Numbered from the stretch's first letter, positions 7,289 to 13,100 are shown. The stretch is DNA of 13,252 bases from OMSK01 sp902492995 (GCA_902492995.1 CABUNR010000030.1:1-13252), one strand, 5' to 3'. Translations and numbers: made by a program. The notes: generated by a model not told the origin, from the letters alone.

Positions 7289-7863
7289 AAATCTTCTCCT
7301 TTTAATTCTTTAAAATATATTTTATCGATAATTTCTAAATAATCAACCCTTGGATTAAATTTGTCTTTTATTAAATAACCATTTTCATAAAAAAAATCAT
7401 AAGGTATTCTTTTTTTGTTACTTTGATTTATATAATTTATTAAATTTTTTGTTTCTAATAAAAATGTTTTATTTTTAGATGTAAATCTTACTATTAAAAA
7501 ACTAATACCACCATGTTCATTTATTTTTTTCAAATGTTCAATTTGATGATCATGTATATTTGCAAGTGGAAAATTTTCTAATTTTGTTTCTTTGGCCTCA
7601 AAATCAATATATTTTCCTTTATAAATTCCATTATAATCAGTTGTTGATGGAGTTTTAAAGTATGCTTCTTTTATAACTGCTTCATACCTATTTGGATAAT
7701 CCACTTTTGTTATGGTTATTGGGGTTGGTTTTTTATGTATAACAGCAATATTATGAATTAAGTAATATTTGTTAGTTTCATTTAATTCATGTTCTAAAGT
7801 CATTCCTCTGTTACTATATGAAATATTTCTATTAATTTTGTTTATGCTTGTTGGATATTTCAT
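7285..7863 (-). CDS. recU: Holliday junction resolvase RecU
   Basis: Cuts four-way junctions during recombination and chromosome segregation. The 192-residue protein shows the family blocks: YSNRGMTLE (16-24) with Arg19, NETNKYYL, IAVIHKKPTP, STTDYNGIYKG with Asp76, YIDFEAKET with Asp87, Glu89 and Lys91 (nuclease core), and FPLANIHDHQIEH. The close match to the Bacillus protein as I recall it covers most of the N-terminal half. Start ATG 7863 is chosen because an in-frame TTG at 7875 lies before and overlaps the SD (GGTGAT, 7873-7868). It leads the recU-PBP operon; the genes overlap by 4 bases (ATGA). The -10 box is 6 nt from the SD. Confidence 0.97.
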   Translation of the reverse strand: MKYPTSINKINRNISYSNRGMTLEHELNETNKYYLIHNIAVIHKKPTPITITKVDYPNRYEAVIKEAYFKTPSTTDYNGIYKGKYIDFEAKETKLENFPLANIHDHQIEHLKKINEHGGISFLIVRFTSKNKTFLLETKNLINYINQSNKKRIPYDFFYENGYLIKDKFNPRVDYLEIIDKIYFKELKGEDL

Positions 7864-7867
7864 TATT

Positions 7868-7885
7868 ATCACCAATTTAATTATA
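7868..7885 (-). promoter_or_regulatory. -10 box directly abutting the recU Shine-Dalgarno
   Basis: On the minus strand TATAAT (7885-7880), then 6 nt, then GGTGAT (7873-7868), then ATG at 7863. The predicted transcript starts on the SD, giving a leader of about 10 nt. No good -35 was seen at 16-18 bp. Confidence 0.5.
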
Positions 7886-7950
7886 CAATAAAAAAATATT
7901 TTTTACTATATAAAATTATGAAAAAAATAAAGTTCTAAATATATCTAGTT

Positions 7951-7980
7951 TTGTCGAATTTGATGAATACATTTTATATA
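7951..7980 (+). promoter_or_regulatory. Possible promoter of the 34-codon ORF
   Basis: TTGTCG (7951-7956) and TATATA (7975-7980), with an 18-bp spacer, lie about 28 bases before the ORF. Both hexamers are imperfect in a very AT-rich stretch, so this is only a candidate. Confidence 0.3.
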
Positions 7981-8008
7981 TGTGTTAAATTTTATTTGAG
8001 GTGATTTT

Positions 8009-8113
8009 ATGAGATATAAACATATGAATATAAATCTTTTATTTGATGAAATGCTAGAAGATGTTAATTATCTAAAAAAAAGTGCCGTTTTCATAAAAAA
8101 AAATACAAAATAA
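8009..8113 (+). CDS. Candidate 34-residue small protein
   Basis: A short ORF lies alone between recU and the DUF378 gene. The product starts MRYKHMNINLLFDEMLEDVN and continues as a Lys-rich, amphipathic-looking tail ending KKNTK; it has no signal peptide or membrane helix. The support is its ribosome site: AGGTGA (7999-8004) 4 nt before the ATG, as good as those of the known genes. It is preceded by a possible promoter, and its stop lies within a hairpin, as for other genes here. I recognise no family. Without homologues a chance ORF, or the remnant of a longer gene, remains possible. Confidence 0.45.
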   Translation: MRYKHMNINLLFDEMLEDVNYLKKSAVFIKKNTK

Positions 8114-8127
8114 TAACTATTTTGTAT
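8095..8127 (-). terminator. Terminator of the DUF378 gene
   Basis: A 10-bp stem (8103-8112 with 8118-8127) and 5-nt loop are followed on the minus strand by a run of nine T. The stop of the minus-strand gene (8117-8119) and that of the small + ORF (8111-8113) both lie in it. There is no T-run on the + side, so it acts mainly on the minus strand. Confidence 0.75.
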
Positions 8128-8326
8128 CAATGTGATTAAATAAAATTCCAATGTTGATAATACCACATATTCCGACAATAATATATACTAAGTTTGCTAA
8201 AAATTTGATATTTAGTAATTCTACAAAAATATAGTCAACTAGATTAAAATTAAATAATCCAATCATTCCCCATACAATTGCACCTATAATAGTGAATACT
8301 AATGCTATTTTTTGTAAATTTTCCAT
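8117..8326 (-). CDS. DUF378 family small membrane protein (YuzA-like)
   Basis: A 69-residue integral membrane protein with two hydrophobic helices (about 8-28 and 42-64). The first contains the family pattern IGAIVWGMIGLFNFNLVD, with a Trp-Gly pair at 19-20 and the GLFNFNLV stretch typical of DUF378. The second runs LVYIIVGICGIINIG. The family's function is not established. AAAGGAG lies 7-8 nt before the ATG. The gene stands alone with its own terminator and diverges from the lipoprotein gene at 8433. Confidence 0.88.
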   Translation of the reverse strand: MENLQKIALVFTIIGAIVWGMIGLFNFNLVDYIFVELLNIKFLANLVYIIVGICGIINIGILFNHIDTK

Positions 8327-8374
8327 ATTTTTCTCCTTTCCTATTTGTTAGAATGTCCGAAAAAGAATAAATTA

Positions 8375-8403
8375 TTCATATAAAAATAATAATACCATAT
8401 AAT
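8375..8403 (+). promoter_or_regulatory. Promoter of the LolA/YdcC-like lipoprotein gene
   Basis: TTCATA (8375-8380), 17 bp, then TATAAT (8398-8403). The predicted leader of about 23 nt contains the SD GGGGTGA (8422-8428) before the TTG start at 8433. Confidence 0.5.
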
Positions 8404-8432
8404 TAAATGAAAATATTTTATGGGGTGATATT

Positions 8433-9416
8433 TTGAAAAAAGGAAAATTATTATTGGTATTATGCATGTGTATGTTTATTACAGGATGTTTTAAAGGGAA
8501 AAATAGTGATGTAGATAAATTTACAAAAAAGATTGAAAAAGTAAAAAATTATTATTTAACAGGTGAACTTGAAATTGTAAATAATGAAGATGTTTATAAA
8601 TATTCCGTAAATGTTTCTTATAAAAATAAAGATTATTATAAAGTAGATTTGATTAATAAGACAAATGATCATGAACAAATAATTTTAAGAAATGATGAAG
8701 GAGTATATGTCCTTACACCTTCTTTAAATAAAAGTTTTAAATTTCAAAGTGAATGGCCTTATAATAACTCACAAAGCTATTTGCTGCAAAGTATATCACA
8801 AGATATTTTAAATGATAAAAATAAAAAAGTAGAAAAAAAAGGCAAAAATGTAATTATAATTACAGATGTTAATTATTCTAATAATAAAAAATTAACAAAG
8901 CAAAAAATATATTTATCTGATGCTATGGTTAAAAAAGTTGAAGTATATGATTCTTCAGATAATCTTAAAATAAAAATGAATTTTAAGGAAATAGATTTAA
9001 AATCCAAATTTGATAAAGATTATTTTAAAGTTGAAAAGAATATTAAAAGTAGTGAAACCATCGAATCGTCAAAAGAATTGGAAAATATAGTTTATCCAAT
9101 GTATATGCCAAGTAATACATATTTAGCAAGTGAAGATAAGATTTCACTAGAAAATGGTGAAAGAGCAATTTTAACCTTTTTAGGAGAAAAATCATTTACT
9201 TTAATAGAAGAGACAACAACTGTTTCAAAAGATATAGATACTATTAATATGTATGGTGATCCTGAACTTTTAAAAGATACAATAGGTTCGTTAAGTGATT
9301 CAGGAATTACATGGATTAGTGATGGTATTTCATTTTATTTATCATCTGATACAATGAGTGAAGATGAACTGTTAGATGTAGTAAAGTCAATTAGTGTTAT
9401 GCCAATATCAAAATAG
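8433..9416 (+). CDS. LolA/YdcC-like lipoprotein with C-terminal DUF4367-like domain
   Basis: Predicted membrane-anchored lipoprotein of 327 residues. The signal peptide ends in the lipobox ITGC with acylated Cys19. Residues about 28-200 resemble the LolA-like fold of Firmicutes YdcC/GerS-type lipoproteins, including the characteristic run around LTPSLNKSFKFQSEWPYN (94-111) followed by YLL. After a Ser/Glu linker (about 204-217), residues 218-327 (YPMYMPSNTYL... to the end) resemble DUF4367. The substrate is unknown; the fold binds hydrophobic ligands or lipids in characterised members. The start is TTG at 8433, supported by GGGGTGA just upstream, and the nearby ATG at 8420 hits a stop at once. 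The last codons and stop lie in the terminator, whose sequence is repeated at 10030-10061. Confidence 0.85.
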   Translation: MKKGKLLLVLCMCMFITGCFKGKNSDVDKFTKKIEKVKNYYLTGELEIVNNEDVYKYSVNVSYKNKDYYKVDLINKTNDHEQIILRNDEGVYVLTPSLNKSFKFQSEWPYNNSQSYLLQSISQDILNDKNKKVEKKGKNVIIITDVNYSNNKKLTKQKIYLSDAMVKKVEVYDSSDNLKIKMNFKEIDLKSKFDKDYFKVEKNIKSSETIESSKELENIVYPMYMPSNTYLASEDKISLENGERAILTFLGEKSFTLIEETTTVSKDIDTINMYGDPELLKDTIGSLSDSGITWISDGISFYLSSDTMSEDELLDVVKSISVMPISK

Positions 9417-9435
9417 ATAAATTTATCTATTTTTT
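9404..9435 (+). repeat. Direct repeat copy 1 (gene 3' end plus terminator)
   Basis: 32 bases identical at 31 positions to 10030-10061. This copy covers the last four codons (ISK, stop) of the lipoprotein gene and its terminator. Confidence 0.85.
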
Positions 9436-9438
9436 TTT
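9410..9438 (+). terminator. Terminator of the lipoprotein gene
   Basis: AAAATAGAT (9410-9418) pairs with ATCTATTTT (9425-9433) around a 6-nt AT loop, within a 24-base palindrome, followed by a T-run to 9438. The stop codon TAG (9414-9416) is in the stem. Confidence 0.8.
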
Positions 9439-9444
9439 AAAAAT

Positions 9445-9473
9445 TTGACAATGGATTAATTGTATTATAATAT
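9445..9473 (+). promoter_or_regulatory. Promoter of the 165-residue unknown protein
   Basis: A consensus -35 TTGACA (9445-9450) is followed by TATAAT at 15-bp spacing (9466-9471) or TAATAT at 17-bp spacing (9468-9473). The second has the better spacing and is the same -10 variant as before ctp. Confidence 0.65.
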
Positions 9474-9502
9474 TGATTTATATAGATTATTGGAGGCTTT
9501 AT

Positions 9503-10000
9503 ATGAGTGAAATAGTAAAAACAGAAACAGGAAAAGAAAAGAAATATACACCAATTGGTATAATAAATTTAGTTGATGTTGTGCCCGTTGAAGCTTGGAT
9601 AGTATTTAGTGATAAAGATAATCATTTATATTTTGGATATATAGACGATAATGCTGATTTAGAAAATAGATTTTCTTATGACAGATTTGTGCCTTTATCA
9701 GAAAATGAAGTAAGAAAAAATATAAAATATTTTAAAGAATTAAAGTGTAATAAAGAAGAAGTAAAAGATTCATACTCAGTAGGTGATATAATTATTGTAG
9801 CTTTTCAAATTGATGAAAATACTGTTTATGTTGGTAGAATAGATAAATATGTAGAATTTTTAAATCAATTTAAAAATAACTTAACTGAAGATAAGTATGA
9901 TAAATTATTATTAGATGAGATAAATGATTCTTTAAATTTCTATGACCTTTCAAAAATAAAATTTGAAGAAAAAAATAAAACTAAAAAATATAAAAAATAA
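9503..10000 (+). CDS. Unknown 165-residue cytoplasmic protein with an internal repeat
   Basis: I do not recognise this protein. It has no signal peptide or membrane helix and ends in a Lys-rich tail (KNKTKKYKK). Two segments resemble each other: residues 32-57 (WIVFSDKDNHLYFGYID...NRF) and 97-123 (IIVAFQIDENTVYVGRID...NQF). They share I-V, N, Y, G, I-D, N and F at matching spacing, which suggests a duplicated beta-hairpin module. The ATG at 9503 is chosen because GGAGG (9492-9496) precedes it by 6 nt; an in-frame TTG at 9473 lies within the -10 region. It has its own strong promoter. Beyond its TAA the same frame runs 13 more codons to a TAG inside the repeated terminator. Confidence 0.75.
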   Translation: MSEIVKTETGKEKKYTPIGIINLVDVVPVEAWIVFSDKDNHLYFGYIDDNADLENRFSYDRFVPLSENEVRKNIKYFKELKCNKEEVKDSYSVGDIIIVAFQIDENTVYVGRIDKYVEFLNQFKNNLTEDKYDKLLLDEINDSLNFYDLSKIKFEEKNKTKKYKK

Positions 10001-10042
10001 GTTGGATTACTTGTTGCTAGTATTACTTTAATATCAAAATAG
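10001..10042 (+). pseudogene. Possible relic of a duplicated lipoprotein gene 3' end
   Basis: Between the TAA of the 165-residue gene and the second repeat copy, the frame reads VGLLVASITLISK then TAG. The upstream lipoprotein ends SISVMPISK then TAG, with the stop at the same place in the terminator stem. DNA similarity continues a little further upstream (TAGTATTA against TAGTGTTA). It could equally be the former end of the 165-residue gene cut off by a nonsense codon, or a moved terminator only. Confidence 0.3.
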
Positions 10043-10061
10043 ATAGATTTATCTATTTTTT
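10030..10061 (+). repeat. Direct repeat copy 2 (gene 3' end plus terminator)
   Basis: 32 bases matching 9404-9435 at 31 positions; the single difference is G10046 against A9420. The identity includes 6 bases outside the hairpin stem, so it is more than two similar terminators. Confidence 0.85.
10036..10061 (+). terminator. Terminator after the 165-residue protein gene
   Basis: AAAATAGAT (10036-10044) pairs with ATCTATTTT (10051-10059) around a 6-nt loop, with a T-run to 10061. It lies 35 bases beyond the stop codon, while most other terminators here overlap theirs. Confidence 0.8.
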
Positions 10062-10077
10062 AATGTATAAAAATTAT

Positions 10078-10118
10078 TTGTTAATAATATTAAAATATGA
10101 TATAATGCAGTTGGTGAT
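10078..10118 (+). promoter_or_regulatory. Strong promoter abutting the Shine-Dalgarno of the 10122 operon
   Basis: TTGTTA (10078-10083), 17 bp, then TATAAT (10101-10106) with an extended TGA before it. Exactly 6 nt later comes GGTGAT (10113-10118), the SD for ATG 10122. The predicted 5' UTR is about 9 nt. Confidence 0.75.
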
Positions 10119-10121
10119 AAA

Positions 10122-10625
10122 ATGAAAAAAGAAAAAAAGCAAATTTTAAAGGCAAATAGTTCAGCTGAAAGTGATGAATATAAAAAGTTAATAAAATTAA
10201 TATTAATAATAGCAATTGTATTTTTGATTTTTTATTTAGTAACTATAATGTTTACAAAGAAAAATCATGATGATATATTTGCAAATGATTTGAATGCTAA
10301 TGAAATTCAATATGATGAGGTAATTGTTGGTAATATGTTTGATAAATCTGGTGATTATTATGTTTTATTATTAGAAAAAGATGATCCTTATAAAGATTTG
10401 TTTACATCTTATTTAACTAATATAAGAAAAAATACAAAAATATACACAGTTGATTTATCAAATGCTTTTAACAAAGCTTATTTATCTGATGAGTATTCAT
10501 ATGAGGCAAGTAATTTTAAAACAAAAGGGACTTTATTATTAGAAATATCAGACAAAAATATAAAGAATCATTATGAGTCAAAAGAAGATATTTTAAGTAA
10601 ATTAAAAAGCTTAAGCGGAGAATAG
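10122..10625 (+). CDS. Membrane-anchored protein with a possible thioredoxin-like fold lacking CxxC
   Basis: 167 residues: a basic cytoplasmic N-terminus (1-22), one hydrophobic anchor (about 23-44), then an extracytoplasmic domain. The pattern of the domain is thioredoxin-like: strand YYVLLLE (79-85), a loop DDPY at 87-90 where CxxC would sit, helix (91-103), strand KIYTVDL (106-112), helix NAFNKAYL, strand TKGTLLLEI (134-142), and a closing helix YESKEDILSKLKSL. There is no Cys at all, so a redox role is unlikely; binding or chaperone work would fit but is inference. It is the first gene of an operon with the gene at 10627, whose SD lies in its last codons (AGCGGAG). I recognise no named family. 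Confidence 0.75.
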   Translation: MKKEKKQILKANSSAESDEYKKLIKLILIIAIVFLIFYLVTIMFTKKNHDDIFANDLNANEIQYDEVIVGNMFDKSGDYYVLLLEKDDPYKDLFTSYLTNIRKNTKIYTVDLSNAFNKAYLSDEYSYEASNFKTKGTLLLEISDKNIKNHYESKEDILSKLKSLSGE

Positions 10626-10626
10626 T

Positions 10627-11055
10627 ATGTATAAAGAGGCATATAAAGAAGATATTGAAAAATTTATAGTATTTATTAATGATTTAGCAACTGATTTGTT
10701 TTATGATCAATTAATGTGTGATGGTGAAGTAATGTTTCAGTGTGGAGCATGTTATGAATTTATAAAAATTATAAAAAAATATTTTGATATTCAAAATATT
10801 TTAGTTAATAAAGAATATAACCATTGTGCTTTTGAATATAATGGTAATTATTATGATTCTAAGGGAATTATAGATAATAGAGAAAACTTTAGTATTGCAA
10901 CAGAAATTGATATGTTATATATAATAGAACGATTTGGAGGTAATTTAAGTGGTTATCATATATATGAAAATATGATAAATGAATTATCAAAAATTGAAGA
11001 AATTCCTCATTTACCACAAAAGTTTTATTCAAAGAAAAGAATGAAAAATGTTTAA
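10627..11055 (+). CDS. Unknown 142-residue protein with a Cys/His/Asp pattern
   Basis: No signal peptide or membrane helix is seen. The central part has FQCGACYEFIKIIKKYF (37-53), then NHCAFEYNGNYYDSKGI (65-81). A GxC before a helix, followed by H.....G.YYD..G, is the layout of papain/transglutaminase-like cysteine enzymes; the candidate triad would be Cys42 (or Cys39), His66 and Asp77. That is inference from pattern only, and no activity is shown. The ATG begins one base after the TAG of the upstream membrane protein, with the SD inside that gene, so the two are co-translated. The C-terminus is Lys/Arg-rich and runs into the terminator. Confidence 0.75.
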   Translation: MYKEAYKEDIEKFIVFINDLATDLFYDQLMCDGEVMFQCGACYEFIKIIKKYFDIQNILVNKEYNHCAFEYNGNYYDSKGIIDNRENFSIATEIDMLYIIERFGGNLSGYHIYENMINELSKIEEIPHLPQKFYSKKRMKNV

Positions 11056-11073
11056 TAATTTTCATTCTTTTTT
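11035..11073 (+). terminator. Terminator of the 10122-11055 operon
   Basis: A 13-bp perfect stem (11035-11047 with 11059-11071) and 11-nt loop are followed by T to 11073. It contains the last codons and the stop of the upstream gene. Confidence 0.8.
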
Positions 11074-11075
11074 CA

Positions 11076-11116
11076 TTGATATTAAATTTATATTGTGCTA
11101 ATATAATTATGGTGAT
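11076..11116 (+). promoter_or_regulatory. Promoter abutting the ctp Shine-Dalgarno
   Basis: TTGATA (11076-11081), 17 bp, then TAATAT (11099-11104), 6 nt, then GGTGAT (11111-11116) and ATG at 11120. A perfect TATAAT at 11102-11107 has a 20-bp spacer from that -35 and fits less well. Confidence 0.6.
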
Positions 11117-11119
11117 ACT

Positions 11120-12430
11120 ATGGTAAAGCAAAATACAAATGAAAAAGTAAAAGATGGAAATAAAGAAAAAAACAAGAAAAAAGCAAATAATATTAATAAA
11201 AATAAAAAAGTTAGAGAAAATAAAGTATCTAAAAGAAACTTGAATATTGAAAAAAATTCCTTTAGTACTTTGGAAGTTATTATACTAATATTTATATCGG
11301 TTACAGTAAGTTTAGTTTTTGGATCTTTAGTTACAAGCAAGTTAAATAAAGATAAAACATATTATAGTGATAAAAACTTAAAGAAGTTTATAAAAAATTA
11401 TAATTATATTATTGATAACTATTATAGCGATGTAGATAAAAAAGAATTAATAAATAGCGCTATAAAAGGAATGCTAGAATCATTAGATGATGATTATTCA
11501 TATTTGCTTGATGAAGATAATTCAAGTACATTTGATATTCAATTAGAAGGTGAATACCAAGGTATTGGAATAGAAATTATTGGATTTTCAACAGGTGAAA
11601 TTGTAGTTAATGATGTTTTTGATAATTCACCGGCAAAAGAAGCTGGAATAAAAAAGGGCGATCTTATAAAAAAAATAGATGATATGGATGCACAAGAAAA
11701 AAATGTAACAGAATTATCAAAATATATAAGAGAGTCAGAAAAACAAGAATTTACATTTGAAATTGAGAGAGAGAATGAAGTAAAACAAATTAAAGTTAAA
11801 AAAAATAATGTTACAATAAATGCAGTGAGTTCAAAAATAATAGAAAAAGATGATAAGAAGATTGGATATATAAATGTTAGTATATTTTCAAATGTGGCAT
11901 ATAAACAATTTAAAAGTGAATTGAAAAAATTGGAAGATAGTAAAATTGATTATTTAATAATAGATGTTAGGGATAATACAGGAGGACATTTATCTACTGC
12001 TGTAAATATAATTTCTTTATTCCTTGATTCAAAACATGTGATATATCAAACTGATACTAGGGGAGTAAAGAAAAAATATTATTCGCATGGTAATATAACT
12101 AAAACATATCCAATTGTGGTTTTACAAAATTCTAATTCTGCATCTGCTTCTGAAATGCTAAGTGCAGCTTTAAAAGAAGAATATGGGGCATTAGTTGTTG
12201 GTGAAGTAAGTTATGGAAAAGGGACTGTACAAGAATTGTTAGATTTAGATGATGATGTCGAATATAAAATAACAACAAAAAAATGGTTAACTCCAAAAGG
12301 AAATTGGATTAATAAAAAAGGAGTTACACCTGATATATCAGTCTCTTTAAGCGAAGAATATGAAAAAAATCCAACAGAAGAAAATGATAATCAATTGCGA
12401 AAAGCAATAGAAGAAATTATAAAGAAGTAA
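11120..12430 (+). CDS. ctpA: S41 carboxyl-terminal processing peptidase (CtpA/CtpB type)
   Basis: Serine protease that trims or degrades envelope proteins on the outer side of the membrane. The 436 residues comprise a Lys/Asn-rich cytoplasmic tail (1-46), a membrane anchor (about 51-72), an N-terminal helical region (LDDDYSYLLDED at 122-133), a PDZ domain (about 138-228, GIGIEI...NSPAKEAGIKKGDLI), and the S41 core. Catalytic Ser342 is in NSNSASASE, Lys367 in YGKGTVQ and Gln371 completes the triad; the 25-residue Ser-Lys spacing equals that of E. coli Prc. IDVRDNTGG (281-289) and the WLTPKGNWI...GVTPDI ending are also typical. It has its own promoter and terminator, and the unusually basic N-terminal tail resembles that of the PBP. 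Confidence 0.95.
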   Translation: MVKQNTNEKVKDGNKEKNKKKANNINKNKKVRENKVSKRNLNIEKNSFSTLEVIILIFISVTVSLVFGSLVTSKLNKDKTYYSDKNLKKFIKNYNYIIDNYYSDVDKKELINSAIKGMLESLDDDYSYLLDEDNSSTFDIQLEGEYQGIGIEIIGFSTGEIVVNDVFDNSPAKEAGIKKGDLIKKIDDMDAQEKNVTELSKYIRESEKQEFTFEIERENEVKQIKVKKNNVTINAVSSKIIEKDDKKIGYINVSIFSNVAYKQFKSELKKLEDSKIDYLIIDVRDNTGGHLSTAVNIISLFLDSKHVIYQTDTRGVKKKYYSHGNITKTYPIVVLQNSNSASASEMLSAALKEEYGALVVGEVSYGKGTVQELLDLDDDVEYKITTKKWLTPKGNWINKKGVTPDISVSLSEEYEKNPTEENDNQLRKAIEEIIKK

Positions 12431-12452
12431 AAAGCTTCTTTATTTTTTTTTT
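12419..12452 (+). terminator. Terminator of the ctp gene
   Basis: A 9-bp stem (12419-12427 with 12435-12443), with the TAA stop at the start of the loop, is followed by a run of ten T. Confidence 0.85.
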
Positions 12453-12461
12453 AAAAACATA

Positions 12462-12482
12462 TATAATGTATATGGAAGAGGT
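12462..12482 (+). promoter_or_regulatory. -10 box just before the ntdP Shine-Dalgarno
   Basis: TATAAT (12462-12467) is followed after 6 nt by GGAAGAGGT (12474-12482), the SD for ATG 12488. The predicted leader is about 14 nt. The -35 would overlap the ctp terminator and is weak (TTTATT). Confidence 0.5.
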
Positions 12483-12487
12483 AATAT

Positions 12488-13039
12488 ATGGAAAAAATTT
12501 GTATAGGAGATAAATTTCAAATTCAATGCTATAAACATGATGGAAATGTTCATAGATGTTGGGAAGAAGCAGTAGTTTTAGATATAACTAAAGACTATAT
12601 AGTTTGTGGAAATAATAAAACATTGGTTACTAGAGCTGAAGGTGTTACTTGGAAAACTAAGGAACCGGCAATAATGTATTTCTTTAAACATGAATGGTAT
12701 AATGTTATAGCACAATTAAAGAAGGATGGCATATATTATTATTGTAATATAGCAACACCTTATATAATAGAAGAAAATACAATTAAGTATATAGATTATG
12801 ATTTGGATTTAAGAATATTTCCAACAGGTGAATATAAAATTTTAGATAGAATGGAATATAAATATCATAAAAAATTGATGAATTATTCTGATGATTTAGA
12901 TGTGGCAATTAAAAACGGACTGGATGACCTTATAAAAAGATATAACAATGGTTCAATGATTTTTAATGAGGCTCAGAATTATAGATATCATGATTTATAT
13001 GAAGAAGTAAAAAAATATAATGAAAATCATAATTTTTAG
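12488..13039 (+). CDS. ntdP: Nucleoside tri-/diphosphate phosphatase, UPF0374/DUF402 family (YgaC-like)
   Basis: Cytoplasmic metal-dependent phosphatase acting on nucleoside tri- and diphosphates in characterised Firmicutes members. At 183 residues it is of family length. Family blocks seen: YKHDGNVHRCWEE (15-27), TLVTRAEGVTWKTKEPAI (45-62), WYNVIAQLKKDGIYYYCNIATP (70-91) and YIDYDLDLRIFP (101-112), whose Asp cluster is expected to bind metal. These match the Bacillus YgaC sequence as I recall it. The C-terminal 60 residues are more divergent. It is a monocistronic gene with its own -10 box, a short leader and GGAAGAGGT as SD. The only gene after it in the window is the rRNA promoter region. 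Confidence 0.92.
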   Translation: MEKICIGDKFQIQCYKHDGNVHRCWEEAVVLDITKDYIVCGNNKTLVTRAEGVTWKTKEPAIMYFFKHEWYNVIAQLKKDGIYYYCNIATPYIIEENTIKYIDYDLDLRIFPTGEYKILDRMEYKYHKKLMNYSDDLDVAIKNGLDDLIKRYNNGSMIFNEAQNYRYHDLYEEVKKYNENHNF

Positions 13040-13060
13040 TATATTTTGAATTTGATGTAA

Positions 13061-13087
13061 TATAATTAATAAGGTAATATATATATG
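13061..13087 (+). promoter_or_regulatory. Promoter-like -10/SD element before the rRNA promoter, with an 11-codon ORF
   Basis: TATAAT (13061-13066), 6 nt, GG (13073), GGTAAT and ATG at 13085 repeat the layout found at six genes here. The ORF from 13085 ends at 13120 (MIYYFCLHIFL). It may be an upstream rRNA promoter, a tiny leader ORF or chance. Confidence 0.3.
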
Positions 13088-13100
13088 ATATATTACTTTT
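13071..13100 (+). terminator. Possible terminator of ntdP
   Basis: A 12-bp stem with one G-T pair (13071-13082 with 13088-13099), a 5-nt loop, and only a short T-run. It is weaker than the other terminators and overlaps the promoter-like element described above. Confidence 0.45.

Noticed and set aside
7952..7958. TGTCGAA, an exact Spo0A-box heptamer upstream of the small ORF, which would suggest sporulation control
   Set aside because: In about 13 kb of this composition roughly one such heptamer is expected by chance on the two strands, and another lies inside the ctp coding sequence near 12256. No sporulation gene is in the window.
9473..9502. TTG start at 9473 for the 165-residue protein
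   Set aside because: It overlaps the -10 region and lacks an SD, while GGAGG precedes ATG 9503 at ideal spacing.
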